A stretch of DNA of 64,000 nucleotides from NCBI RefSeq assembly GCF_900129235.1, contig NZ_FQUV01000011.1, positions 1 through 64,000 on the forward strand, given 5' to 3'. The first letter of the stretch is position 1. Each line of letters opens with the position of its first letter. A program made the position numbers and the translations under genes. The notes below the pieces were generated by a model. The model did not search any database. It was not told the origin of the DNA and saw only the letters and a program-made list of their open reading frames with translations. Source of the DNA: Litoreibacter ascidiaceicola. GTDB taxonomy: Bacteria > Pseudomonadota > Alphaproteobacteria > Rhodobacterales > Rhodobacteraceae. Below are positions 9,065 to 17,373 of the stretch, piece after piece.

Positions 9065-10598
9065 GGCCGATTGTGTTGAAAAACTCTTCTTGTTTATGAC
9101 GTTGATGGCTGATTCAATCTTTGTATCGATGCAGGGGATTTATCGCGATGATGGGACCGAAGCAGGAAGCGCAAGCGGCGTTATTCTATGAGTTTTCGCT
9201 TGAGGATCACATTCCACCGGATCACCTGTTGCGCGCGATTGATAGGTTCACGGATCTGAGCTGCATTCGCGCCCATCTTTCGGATTTTTATAGTCATACT
9301 GGCCGCCCTTCGATTGACCCGGAACTGATGATCCGCATGTTGTTGGTGGGCTATTGCTTTGGCATCAGGTCAGAGCGCCGCTTGTGCGAAGAGATCCATC
9401 TTAACCTTGGCTACCGTTGGTTTTGCAAGCTCGATCTCTCAGATCCGATCCCAGATCATTCGACCTTCTCCAAGAACCGACACGGCCGGTTCCGTGATAG
9501 CGATCTGTTCCGGCATTTGTTTGAGGCCGTCGTGGCACGCTGCATGGCAGAGGGTTTGGTGGGTGGCGAGATTTTTGCGACGGATGCCAGCATCATCCAG
9601 GCTGATGCCAACAAGCAGTACTCGGCGCCAAAAGCGGACTGGGACGCGGCGCAGATAGACCCCGCGGTCGTGCCACGAGCCGTGCAAGAATATCTTGAGA
9701 CCTTGGATGATGCCGCATTCGGTGCAGCCAGCGAAGTGACACCAAAGTTCACATCGTTCTCAGACCCGGCCAGCCAGTGGACCGGTGCGTTGAAGGGGCC
9801 AGCGTTCTTTGCCTATTCGACCAACTACCTGATCGATACAGACCATGCGATCATCCTCGACGTTGAAGCGTCCCGCGCCATTCGTCAGGCCGAAGTCGGT
9901 GCGACCCGAACAATGCTGACGCGCACGCGAGACCGGTTTGACCTGTCTCCGGACCGCTTGGCTGCTGATACAGCTTATGGTTCCGGCAACATGCTTGGTT
10001 GGCTTGTGGATCAGGACATCGAGCCGCATGTTCCGGTCATTGATAGATCCGATCGCAAGGACGGTACGTTCTCCAATCTCGACTTTAGCTATGATCCTGC
10101 GACAGATGAGTACACTTGTCCGGGTGGAAATCCCCTCAAAAAGTACTGGCGAAAGATGCGCACCGCACGCACGGGCGTCAGCAAGGATGGTATCAAGCGG
10201 TACTATGCCAGCAAGACAAACTGCTCAACTTGCGCCCTCAAAGAACAATGCGTCCCAAACAAAGACGCGCGCATCGTCTCACGACATGTCCATGAGGCCG
10301 CCCGCGACAAGGCACGCCAGATTGCCAAAACGGACGCCTACGCCGATGCGAGCCGACGACGAAAGAAGGTCGAAATGCTCTTTGCACATCTCAAGAAGAT
10401 CATGCGGCTCGACCGCCTCCGCCTTCGTGGACCAAACGGCGCAAAAGACGAATTCCTCCTGGCAGCTACCGCCCAAAACCTTCGGAAACTCGCAAAACTG
10501 CGCCCAATGGGCCCGGCGATGGCATAAGATCAACGCGGCCAACAACAAACCGGCAGATCATGACAACGCTCAAGCCGAGTTTTTCAACACAATCGGCC
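9065..10598 (+). mobile_element. IS1182-type insertion sequence
   Basis: A perfect 22-bp inverted repeat bounds the element: 9065-9086 (starting GGCCGATTGTGT) and 10577-10598 (ending ACACAATCGGCC). Pairing continues partly inward to 28 bp. One transposase gene fills the interior, so the element is about 1.53 kb and looks intact. I see no convincing target-site duplication: the outer bases are GATGC on the left and CTAAC on the right. Confidence 0.85.
9148..10527 (+). CDS. IS1182 family transposase
   Basis: About 459 residues. It opens like IS1182 transposases (LFYEFSLEDHIPPDHLLRAID) with the N-terminal DUF772-type region (GYCFGIRSERRLCEEI, PDHSTFSKNR). A DDE-type catalytic Asp follows in FATDASI, a second likely acidic residue in LAADTAYGSG, and the C-terminal region HLKKIMRLDRLRLRG closes the domain. 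A cysteine cluster (CSTCALKEQC) is present, as in many IS1182 members. GCAGGGGA at 9131-9138 precedes the ATG pair at 9148/9151. The frame is full length, so the element may be active. Confidence 0.9.
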   Translation: MMGPKQEAQAALFYEFSLEDHIPPDHLLRAIDRFTDLSCIRAHLSDFYSHTGRPSIDPELMIRMLLVGYCFGIRSERRLCEEIHLNLGYRWFCKLDLSDPIPDHSTFSKNRHGRFRDSDLFRHLFEAVVARCMAEGLVGGEIFATDASIIQADANKQYSAPKADWDAAQIDPAVVPRAVQEYLETLDDAAFGAASEVTPKFTSFSDPASQWTGALKGPAFFAYSTNYLIDTDHAIILDVEASRAIRQAEVGATRTMLTRTRDRFDLSPDRLAADTAYGSGNMLGWLVDQDIEPHVPVIDRSDRKDGTFSNLDFSYDPATDEYTCPGGNPLKKYWRKMRTARTGVSKDGIKRYYASKTNCSTCALKEQCVPNKDARIVSRHVHEAARDKARQIAKTDAYADASRRRKKVEMLFAHLKKIMRLDRLRLRGPNGAKDEFLLAATAQNLRKLAKLRPMGPAMA

Positions 10599-10642
10599 CT
10601 AACCGGACATTCGAGCTTAGCAAAATTCAACAGGTTGCCTTC

Positions 10643-10714
10643 CCGAAAGCTGCCGTTCGTGTTGGGCGCGGCATATTCGGCTGGTCGGGTGACTGCTTTG
10701 CGGACATTCCTGCC
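10643..10714 (+). repeat. Hairpin intergenic repeat, copy R5 (diverged)
   Basis: Contains CGAAAGCTGCCGTTCGTG and then TGCTTTGCGGACATTCCTGC, the two flanking half-sites; the central part (GGGCGCGGCATATTCGGC) is diverged. It lies 45 bp outside the right end of the insertion sequence. Confidence 0.5.
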
Positions 10715-10929
10715 GTTCGCCGCGGTTGCGAAAGCTCGGACGGTGCTGGCGCGGCGGACGTCATCTTGGGTAGAAAGACGAAGTTCGCCGCGTGTTCACT
10801 TGGTCTTCACTTGGCGCATAGTGCGGACCTTTACATCTTCAAGCAATCGAGGCTACTGTTGCATCGCTGCTCGGCTGAGAAGCTTTTGGATGCCATGATG
10901 CCGCATTTGCACCTTTTGGGGACGCTGTC

Positions 10930-11817
10930 TTGATTTCAATTGCCGCCGATCACCGCGAGAACCTGCTCGGCGGGAGCTTCATGATCGGCGCTATGGCCGC
11001 CTTCGCCGCCGAAGACGCGCTGATTAAGGCAGCCTCCGAAACGCTGCCTACCGGCCAAATCCTGATCCTTTTCGGCCTTGGTGGCGCGTTTGTTTTCGCC
11101 GCGCTTGCCATGATCGATGGACAGCCGCTGTTCAGTGCGGCTGTCGTTTCACGGACGATGTTGGCCCGTGTCGTCTTCGAGGTCGCTGGCCGGCTATTCT
11201 ACGTACTCGCCCTGGCGCTGATCCCCCTTTCGACAGCGACGGTCATCCTGCAAGCCACACCGCTCGTCGTCGTGGCTGGAGCTTCGATTGTCTTTGGCGA
11301 AAGCGTTGGCTGGCGCAGATGGGGGGCCGTCCTGCTGGGCATGATTGGGGTCTTGGTTATCGTGCAGCCGGGAACGGAGGCCTTCTCCCTCCTCTCCCTT
11401 CTGGCAATCTTCGGTATGATAGGGTTCGCGGGGCGGGACCTTGCGAGCCGCGCGGCACCCCGGTCGCTCTCCACGTCTATCCTCGGGCTCTACGGGTTCC
11501 TTGCCGTTTTCGTCGCAGGCGCGCTCTTCACCCTCTGGCAGCGCGCGCCGCTCGTTATTCCCGGTCGCGACGCAGCCTTCTGCCTCGCGGTTGCCGTGCC
11601 TGTCGGGGTCGGTGCTTATGCACTTCTTATGCGAGCCATGCGGACCGGTGATGTATCTGCCGTCACACCGCTCCGCTATACGCGACTCCTCTTCGGCATC
11701 ACGCTCGGGATCGCCCTCTTCGGCGAACGATTAAGCACCAACATGATAATAGGGTCTGCCTTTATTCTCCTGTCGGGTCTATTTGTCATTTGGCGCGCGA
11801 AGACCGTGGAACTTTAG
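10930..11817 (+). CDS. EamA/DMT family inner-membrane transporter
   Basis: A 295-residue protein with about ten hydrophobic segments arranged as two EamA halves; the conserved mid-protein stretch STATVILQATPLVVVAGA and the C-terminal SAVTPLRYTRLLFGI...FGERLS are typical of drug/metabolite exporters. The substrate cannot be predicted. I take the TTG at 10930 as start because the family's first helix needs the residues before Met18 and GGGG stands about eight bases upstream; ATG 10981 is the alternative. The gene is isolated between the insertion sequence and repeat R6. Confidence 0.75.
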   Translation: MISIAADHRENLLGGSFMIGAMAAFAAEDALIKAASETLPTGQILILFGLGGAFVFAALAMIDGQPLFSAAVVSRTMLARVVFEVAGRLFYVLALALIPLSTATVILQATPLVVVAGASIVFGESVGWRRWGAVLLGMIGVLVIVQPGTEAFSLLSLLAIFGMIGFAGRDLASRAAPRSLSTSILGLYGFLAVFVAGALFTLWQRAPLVIPGRDAAFCLAVAVPVGVGAYALLMRAMRTGDVSAVTPLRYTRLLFGITLGIALFGERLSTNMIIGSAFILLSGLFVIWRAKTVEL

Positions 11818-11946
11818 GCCCGGCCCTACGTCCTAACTGCAGCATGACTTGTCACTGATCCATGTTATGCAAAGCGGAATAAAGGGCTCGTGCACTAAAT
11901 CGCTTCGCGCATCCATTCGGATCAACCCAGATCGCGCCAGCACAGA

Positions 11947-12058
11947 CGGCCCAAAGTCGACATCCAGCGGGCATTCCAGATGCTGCGGTCGCAGCCCGCA
12001 TTGCCGCCATTCGCTGCATAAGCAGTATCCTGGGCTGGTTGAACTCACAGTCTGCGGG
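11947..12058 (+). repeat. Hairpin intergenic repeat, copy R6 (long form, 112 bp)
   Basis: Second long copy, gap-free against 6769-6880. It ends with AACTCACAGTCTGCGGG. The gene-free interval 11818-12174 contains this copy and nothing else I can identify. Confidence 0.85.
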
Positions 12059-12174
12059 ACTTTTGAGACATTCGCTACGGCCGCAGCAATGTCGGCTTCT
12101 GGTACGAGTTGGGTCGAAGCCCTATTTCAGCGACAAGCCTTTAATCCGCCAAAACATGCTGATAGCTTCGGCGC

Positions 12175-13068
12175 ATGGAGAGAACAGACTTTACCTTTCG
12201 ACAGGCGCAATCTGCCTTTGATCTAATTTCCATTCTTCAATCGTACGATGACGAAATGCTGCTTCAGTCTGGGGGCAGCGACCTTCCTAGAATAGTGAAG
12301 CATGCCGCCTGTCGGTTAGAAGGCGAAGCTGATGCCGGATGCTATGAAACGCTAATATCAACAGTGTTGGAGCCAGACTTGGGTGCTGAAGTTGCAGTGG
12401 CCGCACTCGTGAGTAATGAACTTCAACGCGGTTTCTGCTCGGGTGATGCAAAAGAGTTGGCCGAGATGGCAACTGAGAGCATTAGAAGCGCGCCATCGAA
12501 GCTGCGCTCAGCTATTCTTCGCGGGTTAGATACTTTGGAAGACTACGCTCATAGGTACGAACCCGCGTCTTATCTGCTACCGGATCAGAGCCGTCTCACA
12601 AGGCCACAGGATCAGATACTCCAAAGACTATGCCAAATCGCGCGTGGAATGGATCAGCAAACCCGCCAGAGCGTCGCAAAGGCTGACTACGGCTATCGTG
12701 CAGATGAACACCTGCACGCGTTAGATGAAGTTTTGTCGTCGGAGAACTGCCAATTTCCGAAAGACGAAACATGGTTTCCTAGTGAAGTTGTCGAACTCGT
12801 TGCTCATGTGCGTGAAACACCAGGTTTTGTAGTCTGCACAGCGCTTTTGTTGGCTAACGCACTTCCCACCAATGATAGTATGGGGTGGTTCGAATTCCGC
12901 TGGGAACGCCTTGCCGCTGAGTACAACGCACTACCCGACTCTGTTCGTTATCCAATTTTGGCTGGCTTTCGCTACCTATATGAAGCGGACAAGGAATTTC
13001 TCTGGTATTCGGAACGGAAGAATTGGCACCCTGTCGAAGCACCGGAATTTATGATCTCGTGGGCCTAA
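12175..13068 (+). CDS. Hypothetical protein, helical, cassette-like
   Basis: A 297-residue soluble protein of mostly helical character with no recognised family. A Trp/Tyr-rich C-terminus (GWFEFRWERLAAEYNALP...FLWYSERKNWHP) could be an interaction surface. ATG 12175 lacks a good ribosome site, so the exact start is uncertain. The gene is flanked by repeat copies R6 (117 bp upstream) and R7 (146 bp downstream), the clearest case of one gene between two repeats. Confidence 0.6.
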   Translation: MERTDFTFRQAQSAFDLISILQSYDDEMLLQSGGSDLPRIVKHAACRLEGEADAGCYETLISTVLEPDLGAEVAVAALVSNELQRGFCSGDAKELAEMATESIRSAPSKLRSAILRGLDTLEDYAHRYEPASYLLPDQSRLTRPQDQILQRLCQIARGMDQQTRQSVAKADYGYRADEHLHALDEVLSSENCQFPKDETWFPSEVVELVAHVRETPGFVVCTALLLANALPTNDSMGWFEFRWERLAAEYNALPDSVRYPILAGFRYLYEADKEFLWYSERKNWHPVEAPEFMISWA

Positions 13069-13213
13069 TTACTTCGCCAAGACGACTTGAGTTTGAGTAA
13101 ATCAGCCGAACCGGACGTTGGCTGCGTCGCAGAAAATTTGCACTCTGGGCTCACAGCCGCCATTAGATCGGTCGCAGCATGTTTGCCTGACAGGGCGCAT
13201 CCCCCCTCGGGAA

Positions 13214-13283
13214 CGGCCCAAAGCTGACCTTGGCCGACCATTTGATATGCTGCGGTGCGGCCCACCGAAGCGGACTTTGGTGC
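13214..13283 (+). repeat. Hairpin intergenic repeat, copy R7 (near-consensus)
   Basis: CGGCCCAAAGCTGACCTTGG, then ATATGCTGCGGTGCGGCCC, then CCGAAGCGGACTTTGGTGC. The outer AAAGCTGACCTTGG and GAAGCGGACTTTGG are direct repeats around the central imperfect hairpin. A related minus-strand segment may precede it at 13120-13190. The rest of 13069-13487 shows no gene. Confidence 0.8.
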
Positions 13284-13487
13284 ACAGTGCAGCAATTCAG
13301 GATGTCCAGATGACTGCATCGGGACATTTGTGCCGTTTATGCTGTGGACAGCAATGGCCGCTCCAACGATCGTAGCCCGATAAACTGTTCTGCAGCCAAG
13401 CTCATTTACAATACGTTTCGGGTCAACTCAAAGTACTGCTTCTCGTTCTTTGCGCTTGAACCGATGGCGAAAAGCGGCGTCGATGAT

Positions 13488-14042
13488 TTAGAAGAGTGGC
13501 GCATACTTCCAGTTGTCCGCATCCGGCGTCACTTCATCCAGATCATACTCGGCTCCCTGAAGACGCTTCGCAATTTCCAAACCATCTTCTGCGGCCTGAT
13601 CCACAAAGCGACGACCCAATTCCACGTCCTGTGCAATGCCATGACCACGCATCAAGTTCAGTCCATGGTTGAAGCGCCCGACCGGGTCGCCCGCTTCGGC
13701 GGCGCGACGGTCCCACTCGGCGGCCTCATCAGGATTGTACTCTCCGCCTAATCCATTGTTTTCCATCTGACTTACCCAGGTCATTGCCTTGGTGAAGCCC
13801 GCTTCGGCACATTGCTTGGCCAGCTTTTTCGCCAGCTCGTGATTGTCGTATTTGGTTGCGTTAACTCCAAGAGAGCAGGTCACAGAGTCGATGACTCCCA
13901 TCTCGATCTTGCGTTGCAGCATTTCCCGACCGGTATCTTGCGGGTTGAGAATTCCAAGCTCATCTTCGGACGTGAGACGCGGTTCTGCGTTGGCGACACT
14001 CGCCAGAAAAACTGCAGCCAGAGATAGTTTCGATCGTCGCAT
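13488..14042 (-). CDS. Exported Sel1-repeat protein
   Basis: About 184 residues with a signal peptide (LSLAAVFLASVANA). Sel1/TPR-like repeats follow: LAKKLAKQCAEAGFTKAMTWVSQM, NPDEAAEWDRRAAEAGDPVGRFNHGLNLM (pieces of the AEAGdxxAxxxLGxxy pattern), and VELGRRFVDQAAEDGLEIAKRL. Such proteins scaffold protein contacts in the periplasm or at the membrane. ATG 14042 was chosen over ATG 14048 because GCGGAGG is eight bases before the inner ATG and only two before the outer one. Confidence 0.75.
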   Translation of the reverse strand: MRRSKLSLAAVFLASVANAEPRLTSEDELGILNPQDTGREMLQRKIEMGVIDSVTCSLGVNATKYDNHELAKKLAKQCAEAGFTKAMTWVSQMENNGLGGEYNPDEAAEWDRRAAEAGDPVGRFNHGLNLMRGHGIAQDVELGRRFVDQAAEDGLEIAKRLQGAEYDLDEVTPDADNWKYAPLF

Positions 14043-14162
14043 TTTCATGTCCTCCGCAAGAAGGTGATACCAATAACCCCAAAGAAAGTCGTCGTTACTT
14101 TAGTCGTAAGCCCAATTGCTCACCTGCAAAACGTAGGTGGTCAGCCCCGCCGAAAAGTTTCC

Positions 14163-14220
14163 AGTCAGCCGACATTCGTGCATCGCGCAGCATCGGTCGA
14201 AGAGGGCTCGAAGCCGACCT
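14163..14220 (-). repeat. Hairpin repeat copy R8, upstream of recombinase 1
   Basis: On the minus strand: GGTCGGCTTCGAGCCC, then GACCGATGCTGCGCGATGCA, then CGAATGTCGGC. The same sub-type (GACCGATGCTGC) occurs upstream of the second recombinase at 24761-24813. Confidence 0.65.
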
Positions 14221-14307
14221 CGGATGCGACGCAGCAACCTGTGATATGGTGGCATCGTCAACGTCGGGTTGTCGTTGGGGAGGGCATGGCGGATCGGAGG
14301 ATCAGTC

Positions 14308-14940
14308 ATGGAAACACCAAACTTACCGGCCATTCGCGCACTTCGCCCGGCTTGGAACAAGGGGCGCATCGTCGGGCAAAAACGGCCACTGAAACCAAAA
14401 CACGTCTGGGCAATCCGTGTTCGACTTGAACTCGCCGAGAACCATCGAGACCTCGCGCTGTTCAACATGGCAATCGACAGCAAACTGCGTGGCTGCGATC
14501 TCGTGAAGATGAAAGTCGTCGACGTGATGGCGTCCGGCCAGATCAAGGAACGAGCTTCGGTGTTGCAAAGCAAAACGCAGAAGCCGGTTCGTTTTGAAAT
14601 CTCCGAAGGCACACGCGCATCGGTTGAAAAGTGGATGGAAGACGAGCTCATGGTAGGCTCCGAGTACCTTTGGCCTGGACGTTTCCACGAACGCCTGCAT
14701 ATCTCGACCCGCCAATATGCCCGCATCGTTCGGGATTGGGTGAAATCAATCGGACTGGAGGCGAGCGCATATGGCACGCATTCCATGCGACGGACAAAAG
14801 TGACACAGATCTACAAGAAGACTGGAAATTTGCGGGCGGTCCAGCTCCTGTTGGGGCATACCAAGATGGACAGCACCGTCCGGTATCTCGGCGTTGAACT
14901 GGAAGATGCCCTTGCGATTGCAGAGGCCATTGAAATCTAA
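14308..14940 (+). CDS. Short tyrosine recombinase/integrase (paralog 1)
   Basis: 210 residues. The catalytic set of tyrosine recombinases is visible: Arg61 in SKLRGCDL, a Lys near 90 in SKTQKP, His158-x-x-Arg161 in GTHSMRRT, His184 in LLGHT and Tyr193 in VRYLGV. Only a short N-terminus precedes the catalytic domain, so the usual SAM-like core-binding domain seems absent. It is strongly similar to 24938-25570, with the same length and residue positions. ATG 14308 follows GGAGGATCAGTC. A repeat copy of the same sub-type lies upstream of both genes and another repeat directly downstream of each. Confidence 0.85.
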   Translation: METPNLPAIRALRPAWNKGRIVGQKRPLKPKHVWAIRVRLELAENHRDLALFNMAIDSKLRGCDLVKMKVVDVMASGQIKERASVLQSKTQKPVRFEISEGTRASVEKWMEDELMVGSEYLWPGRFHERLHISTRQYARIVRDWVKSIGLEASAYGTHSMRRTKVTQIYKKTGNLRAVQLLLGHTKMDSTVRYLGVELEDALAIAEAIEI

Positions 14941-14961
14941 CAACTTGGGCCGTCTTCACGG

Positions 14962-15029
14962 ACGGCCCGGAGCTGACATTGGTCAGCCAGTCTTGTGCTG
15001 CGTTGCAGCTTTCGCAATGCGGACATTGG
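14962..15029 (+). repeat. Hairpin intergenic repeat, copy R9
   Basis: ACGGCCCGGAGCTGACATTGG, interrupted here for length, then TGTGCTGCGTTGCAGC (perfect GCTGC/GCAGC stem) and AATGCGGACATTGG. It begins 21 bp after the stop of recombinase 1. Confidence 0.75.
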
Positions 15030-15033
15030 TCTA

Positions 15034-15579
15034 CTACACCGCATTTTTCCATTTCGCCGCGGTGAAGTACACGATGCTATCATCAACACTGACCATCACA
15101 TCGCCGTCCTGAATATTCACCTGTAGTTTCATCGCGCGACTCGCGAGTTTTTCCAGTGCGCTGGTGTCCGTTTGAGAAAAGTTAACAACCTGAAGATTGT
15201 CAAACCGGGTGGTGCTGTTTTTGATCTTTTCCCACCAGATGTCAGCTGTTCTGCCGCCGTAGCTATAGACGCTCACCTTGTCCGCTTTACCGCAGGATTG
15301 ACGCACGACCTTCTCGCTGGGAAGCCCTAACGCGACCCACAATTCCAGCTCGCCGCTTAGGCTCTTTTGCCAGATGTCGGGTTCGTCATCCGTTGAAAGT
15401 CCCTTGGTCATTTCTAGGCGTTCATGGGCATTCAGTGCAAAAGCGAGAATGCGTACCATCAATCGTTCATCCGTTTCTGACGGGTGTTTCGCTACGGTCA
15501 GTTTATGGGTCTCGTAATAGTGACGGTCCATATCCGAAACGGACAGTTCAACTTTATAGATAGTGGCCTTTTGCGCCAT
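15034..15579 (-). CDS. YaeQ family protein
   Basis: 181 residues, matching YaeQ in length and in the blocks KATIYKVELSVSDMDRHYYE, HKLTVAKHPSETDERLMVRI and WVALGLPSEKVVRQSCGKAD. YaeQ has a PD-(D/E)XK-like fold in known structures; its role is unsettled. The start ATG 15579 gives the canonical MAQKATIY beginning; the frame is open further upstream without similarity. It is the last gene on the minus strand before the oxidation operon and is separated from the cytochrome gene by 122 bp. Confidence 0.85.
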   Translation of the reverse strand: MAQKATIYKVELSVSDMDRHYYETHKLTVAKHPSETDERLMVRILAFALNAHERLEMTKGLSTDDEPDIWQKSLSGELELWVALGLPSEKVVRQSCGKADKVSVYSYGGRTADIWWEKIKNSTTRFDNLQVVNFSQTDTSALEKLASRAMKLQVNIQDGDVMVSVDDSIVYFTAAKWKNAV

Positions 15580-15701
15580 GATTGTCCCCAGCTTTGCAAA
15601 GCTATTGATGCCTAATGCGTCTGGTGACCTTGTGAAAGCAGATAAAAACCGTCCGAAACCCAAGCCTTTAAGGGATACTGATCACACTCTGCAGCACCCC
15701 G

Positions 15702-16022
15702 TCATTCTGGAACGTCGACAGTGACCACAAAAGATGAATACCACGCCGCTAAGTCCTTGATGTCGTCGTCGCTAAGGTTCTTAACAATCAGCGACATCCG
15801 GCGATCTTCGCGGATGCCGTTGCGGAAATCCTTGAGACTCTTTTCAAGGTAAAATGCAGATTGGCCCGCGAGGTTGGCAACTTCGGGGTCTTTGGCAATG
15901 CCGTTCTTGCCGTGGCAAACCGAGCATTTGCGCGACAGCTTTTGCCCGTTCTCGGGGTCAGCTGCAAAGGCAGGCATGGCGAGACACCCAATCGCGACCA
16001 TAGCCGCAGCAATACGTTTCAT
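15702..16022 (-). CDS. Class I c-type cytochrome, periplasmic
   Basis: 106 residues with a signal peptide (KRIAAAMVAIGCLAMPAFA) and one CSVCH haem site. Other class I features are the LAGQSAFYL and FRNG segments and a C-terminal DDDIKDLAAWYSS helix with a Met ligand candidate in RRMSLIV. It is the last gene of the minus-strand operon with the GMC flavoprotein and beta-propeller dehydrogenase and probably carries electrons from those enzymes to the respiratory chain. Confidence 0.85.
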   Translation of the reverse strand: MKRIAAAMVAIGCLAMPAFAADPENGQKLSRKCSVCHGKNGIAKDPEVANLAGQSAFYLEKSLKDFRNGIREDRRMSLIVKNLSDDDIKDLAAWYSSFVVTVDVPE

Positions 16023-16081
16023 TCAAAGCTCTCCGTTAAGGGATGGCTGCCCACACCTGCGTGCAGGCAGCCAGTGTTTCG

Positions 16082-17320
16082 TCATTCCGAATAGGTGATC
16101 CGGTAAATCGCATTCGCAAAGTCGTCCGACACAAGGATCGAGCCGTCTTTCATCATGGCGACATCAACGGGACGACCATCATATTCGCCGTTCTCGTCAA
16201 TCCAGCCTTCCGCAAAAGGCTCAGTGGTTGCGTTTCCTTCATCGTCGATGAACGTCACCATGACCCGCGCGCCAACCGGCGTTGTGCGGTTCCAAGAGCC
16301 GTGCTGCGCAGAGAAAATGGCGTTCTTGTATTTCTCCGGAAACATATTTCCGGTGTAGAACGTCATGCCCAGATCAGCCGCATGTGCGATGGTTTCAGAC
16401 ACCGGATGCACCACGTCCACGGGGACCTCTTGGCCTGCGTATTCATTGGTGCGTGTTGTCCCGCCGCCGTACCAAGGGTGCCCAAAGTGCTGGCCCATTT
16501 CAGTCTGACGGTTGATCTCACCGGGGGGGATGTCGTCGCCCATGCCGTCAACTTGGTTATCGGTCCACCACAGCTCTCCGGTGACGGGATGGAAGTCATG
16601 CCCGACCGAGTTGCGTACCCCGTAGGTATAGACCTCGCGGTCCGTGCCGTCGCGGTTCATGCGGATAATGCCGCCGATGCCCGTCTCGGCATAAAGATCC
16701 AGCTTTTCAGCTGGCGCGACGTTAAAGGGCTGGCCAAGCGAAATGTACAACTTGTCATCCGGCCCCACCTTCACGACACGTGCCGTGTGATTGTAGCTTT
16801 CCTCTTCGACAGGGATCAGCGTGCCTTGGGGCACGATCGGGACGGCAACCACATCGGGGCTTTCGTGGAAGAACTCTGCTGCCGGATACATCATCACGCG
16901 GTTACGCTCTGCGATGAACAAAAACCCGTCCTTCGAGAAGGTAACGCCGTTGGGCACGTCCATCTCCAGCGACGGTGCGAAGTCTTTGACCTCGTCGGCC
17001 ACGCGGTTGCGGTCGCGGTCCATCACGGCCCAAACCTTGGTTTTCTTGGTGCCGACAAACAGCACGGTGCCTTGGGGGGCCATCGCCATGTGACGGGCAT
17101 CTGGAACCAATGCGTAAAGCTCGATCTTGAAGCCTTCGGGCACAGTGATGCCTGTCAAAACCTCCCGGATGGAATCCGCAGCGGGGCCGTTTTGGTCGAC
17201 GAAGGTGTGCTCTGTAGTGCCCGTTAACTTGAACGCCCCGAGCTTTTCCAGATTGGTTTGAGCCGAGGCTGCGCTGGCTATCAGTGCTGTGGTTGCGCAG
17301 GCAGATAATAGTGATTTCAT
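16082..17320 (-). CDS. PQQ-dependent sugar dehydrogenase-like (sorbosone dehydrogenase type), exported
   Basis: About 412 residues with a signal peptide (LLSACATTALIASAASA). The body is a six-bladed beta-propeller of the glucose/sorbosone dehydrogenase family, with blocks such as VLFVGTKKTKVWAV, NGVTFSKDGFLFIAERNRV, YISLGQPFN, RNSVGHDFHPVTGELWWTDN and FSAQHGSWNRT. It probably oxidises a sugar, aldose or polyol in the periplasm. ATG 17320 follows GGAGGATAGAATA. A terminator-like hairpin precedes it (17335-17367), suggesting it is partly uncoupled from the GMC gene upstream. Confidence 0.8.
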   Translation of the reverse strand: MKSLLSACATTALIASAASAQTNLEKLGAFKLTGTTEHTFVDQNGPAADSIREVLTGITVPEGFKIELYALVPDARHMAMAPQGTVLFVGTKKTKVWAVMDRDRNRVADEVKDFAPSLEMDVPNGVTFSKDGFLFIAERNRVMMYPAAEFFHESPDVVAVPIVPQGTLIPVEEESYNHTARVVKVGPDDKLYISLGQPFNVAPAEKLDLYAETGIGGIIRMNRDGTDREVYTYGVRNSVGHDFHPVTGELWWTDNQVDGMGDDIPPGEINRQTEMGQHFGHPWYGGGTTRTNEYAGQEVPVDVVHPVSETIAHAADLGMTFYTGNMFPEKYKNAIFSAQHGSWNRTTPVGARVMVTFIDDEGNATTEPFAEGWIDENGEYDGRPVDVAMMKDGSILVSDDFANAIYRITYSE

Positions 17321-17334
17321 TATTCTATCCTCCC

Positions 17335-17367
17335 AAAAATAAACCGCGCCCCAGTATGGGACGCGGC
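17335..17367 (-). terminator. Intercistronic terminator or attenuator hairpin
   Basis: On the minus strand CCGCGTCCCATACTGGGGCG continues to CGG: a CCGCG/CGCGG stem extended by CCCA/TGGG, followed by TTTATTTTT. It lies between the GMC gene and the beta-propeller gene, so it may set their expression ratio. Confidence 0.6.
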
Positions 17368-17373
17368 GGTTGT

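Noticed and set aside
9055-10610. Target-site duplication around the insertion sequence
   Set aside because: Bases outside the two perfect ends (GATGC and CTAAC) do not match at any offset up to eight.
9938-10933. 331-codon frame in another frame of the transposase region
   Set aside because: It overlaps the intact transposase and crosses the IS right end and spacer; composition is typical of a frame-shifted reading.
16043-17227. Long open frame on the plus strand opposite the beta-propeller dehydrogenase gene
   Set aside because: It is the antisense shadow of a clearly recognisable gene with signal peptide, ribosome site and family motifs; its own translation has no domain and is His/Val-rich in the manner of reverse frames.
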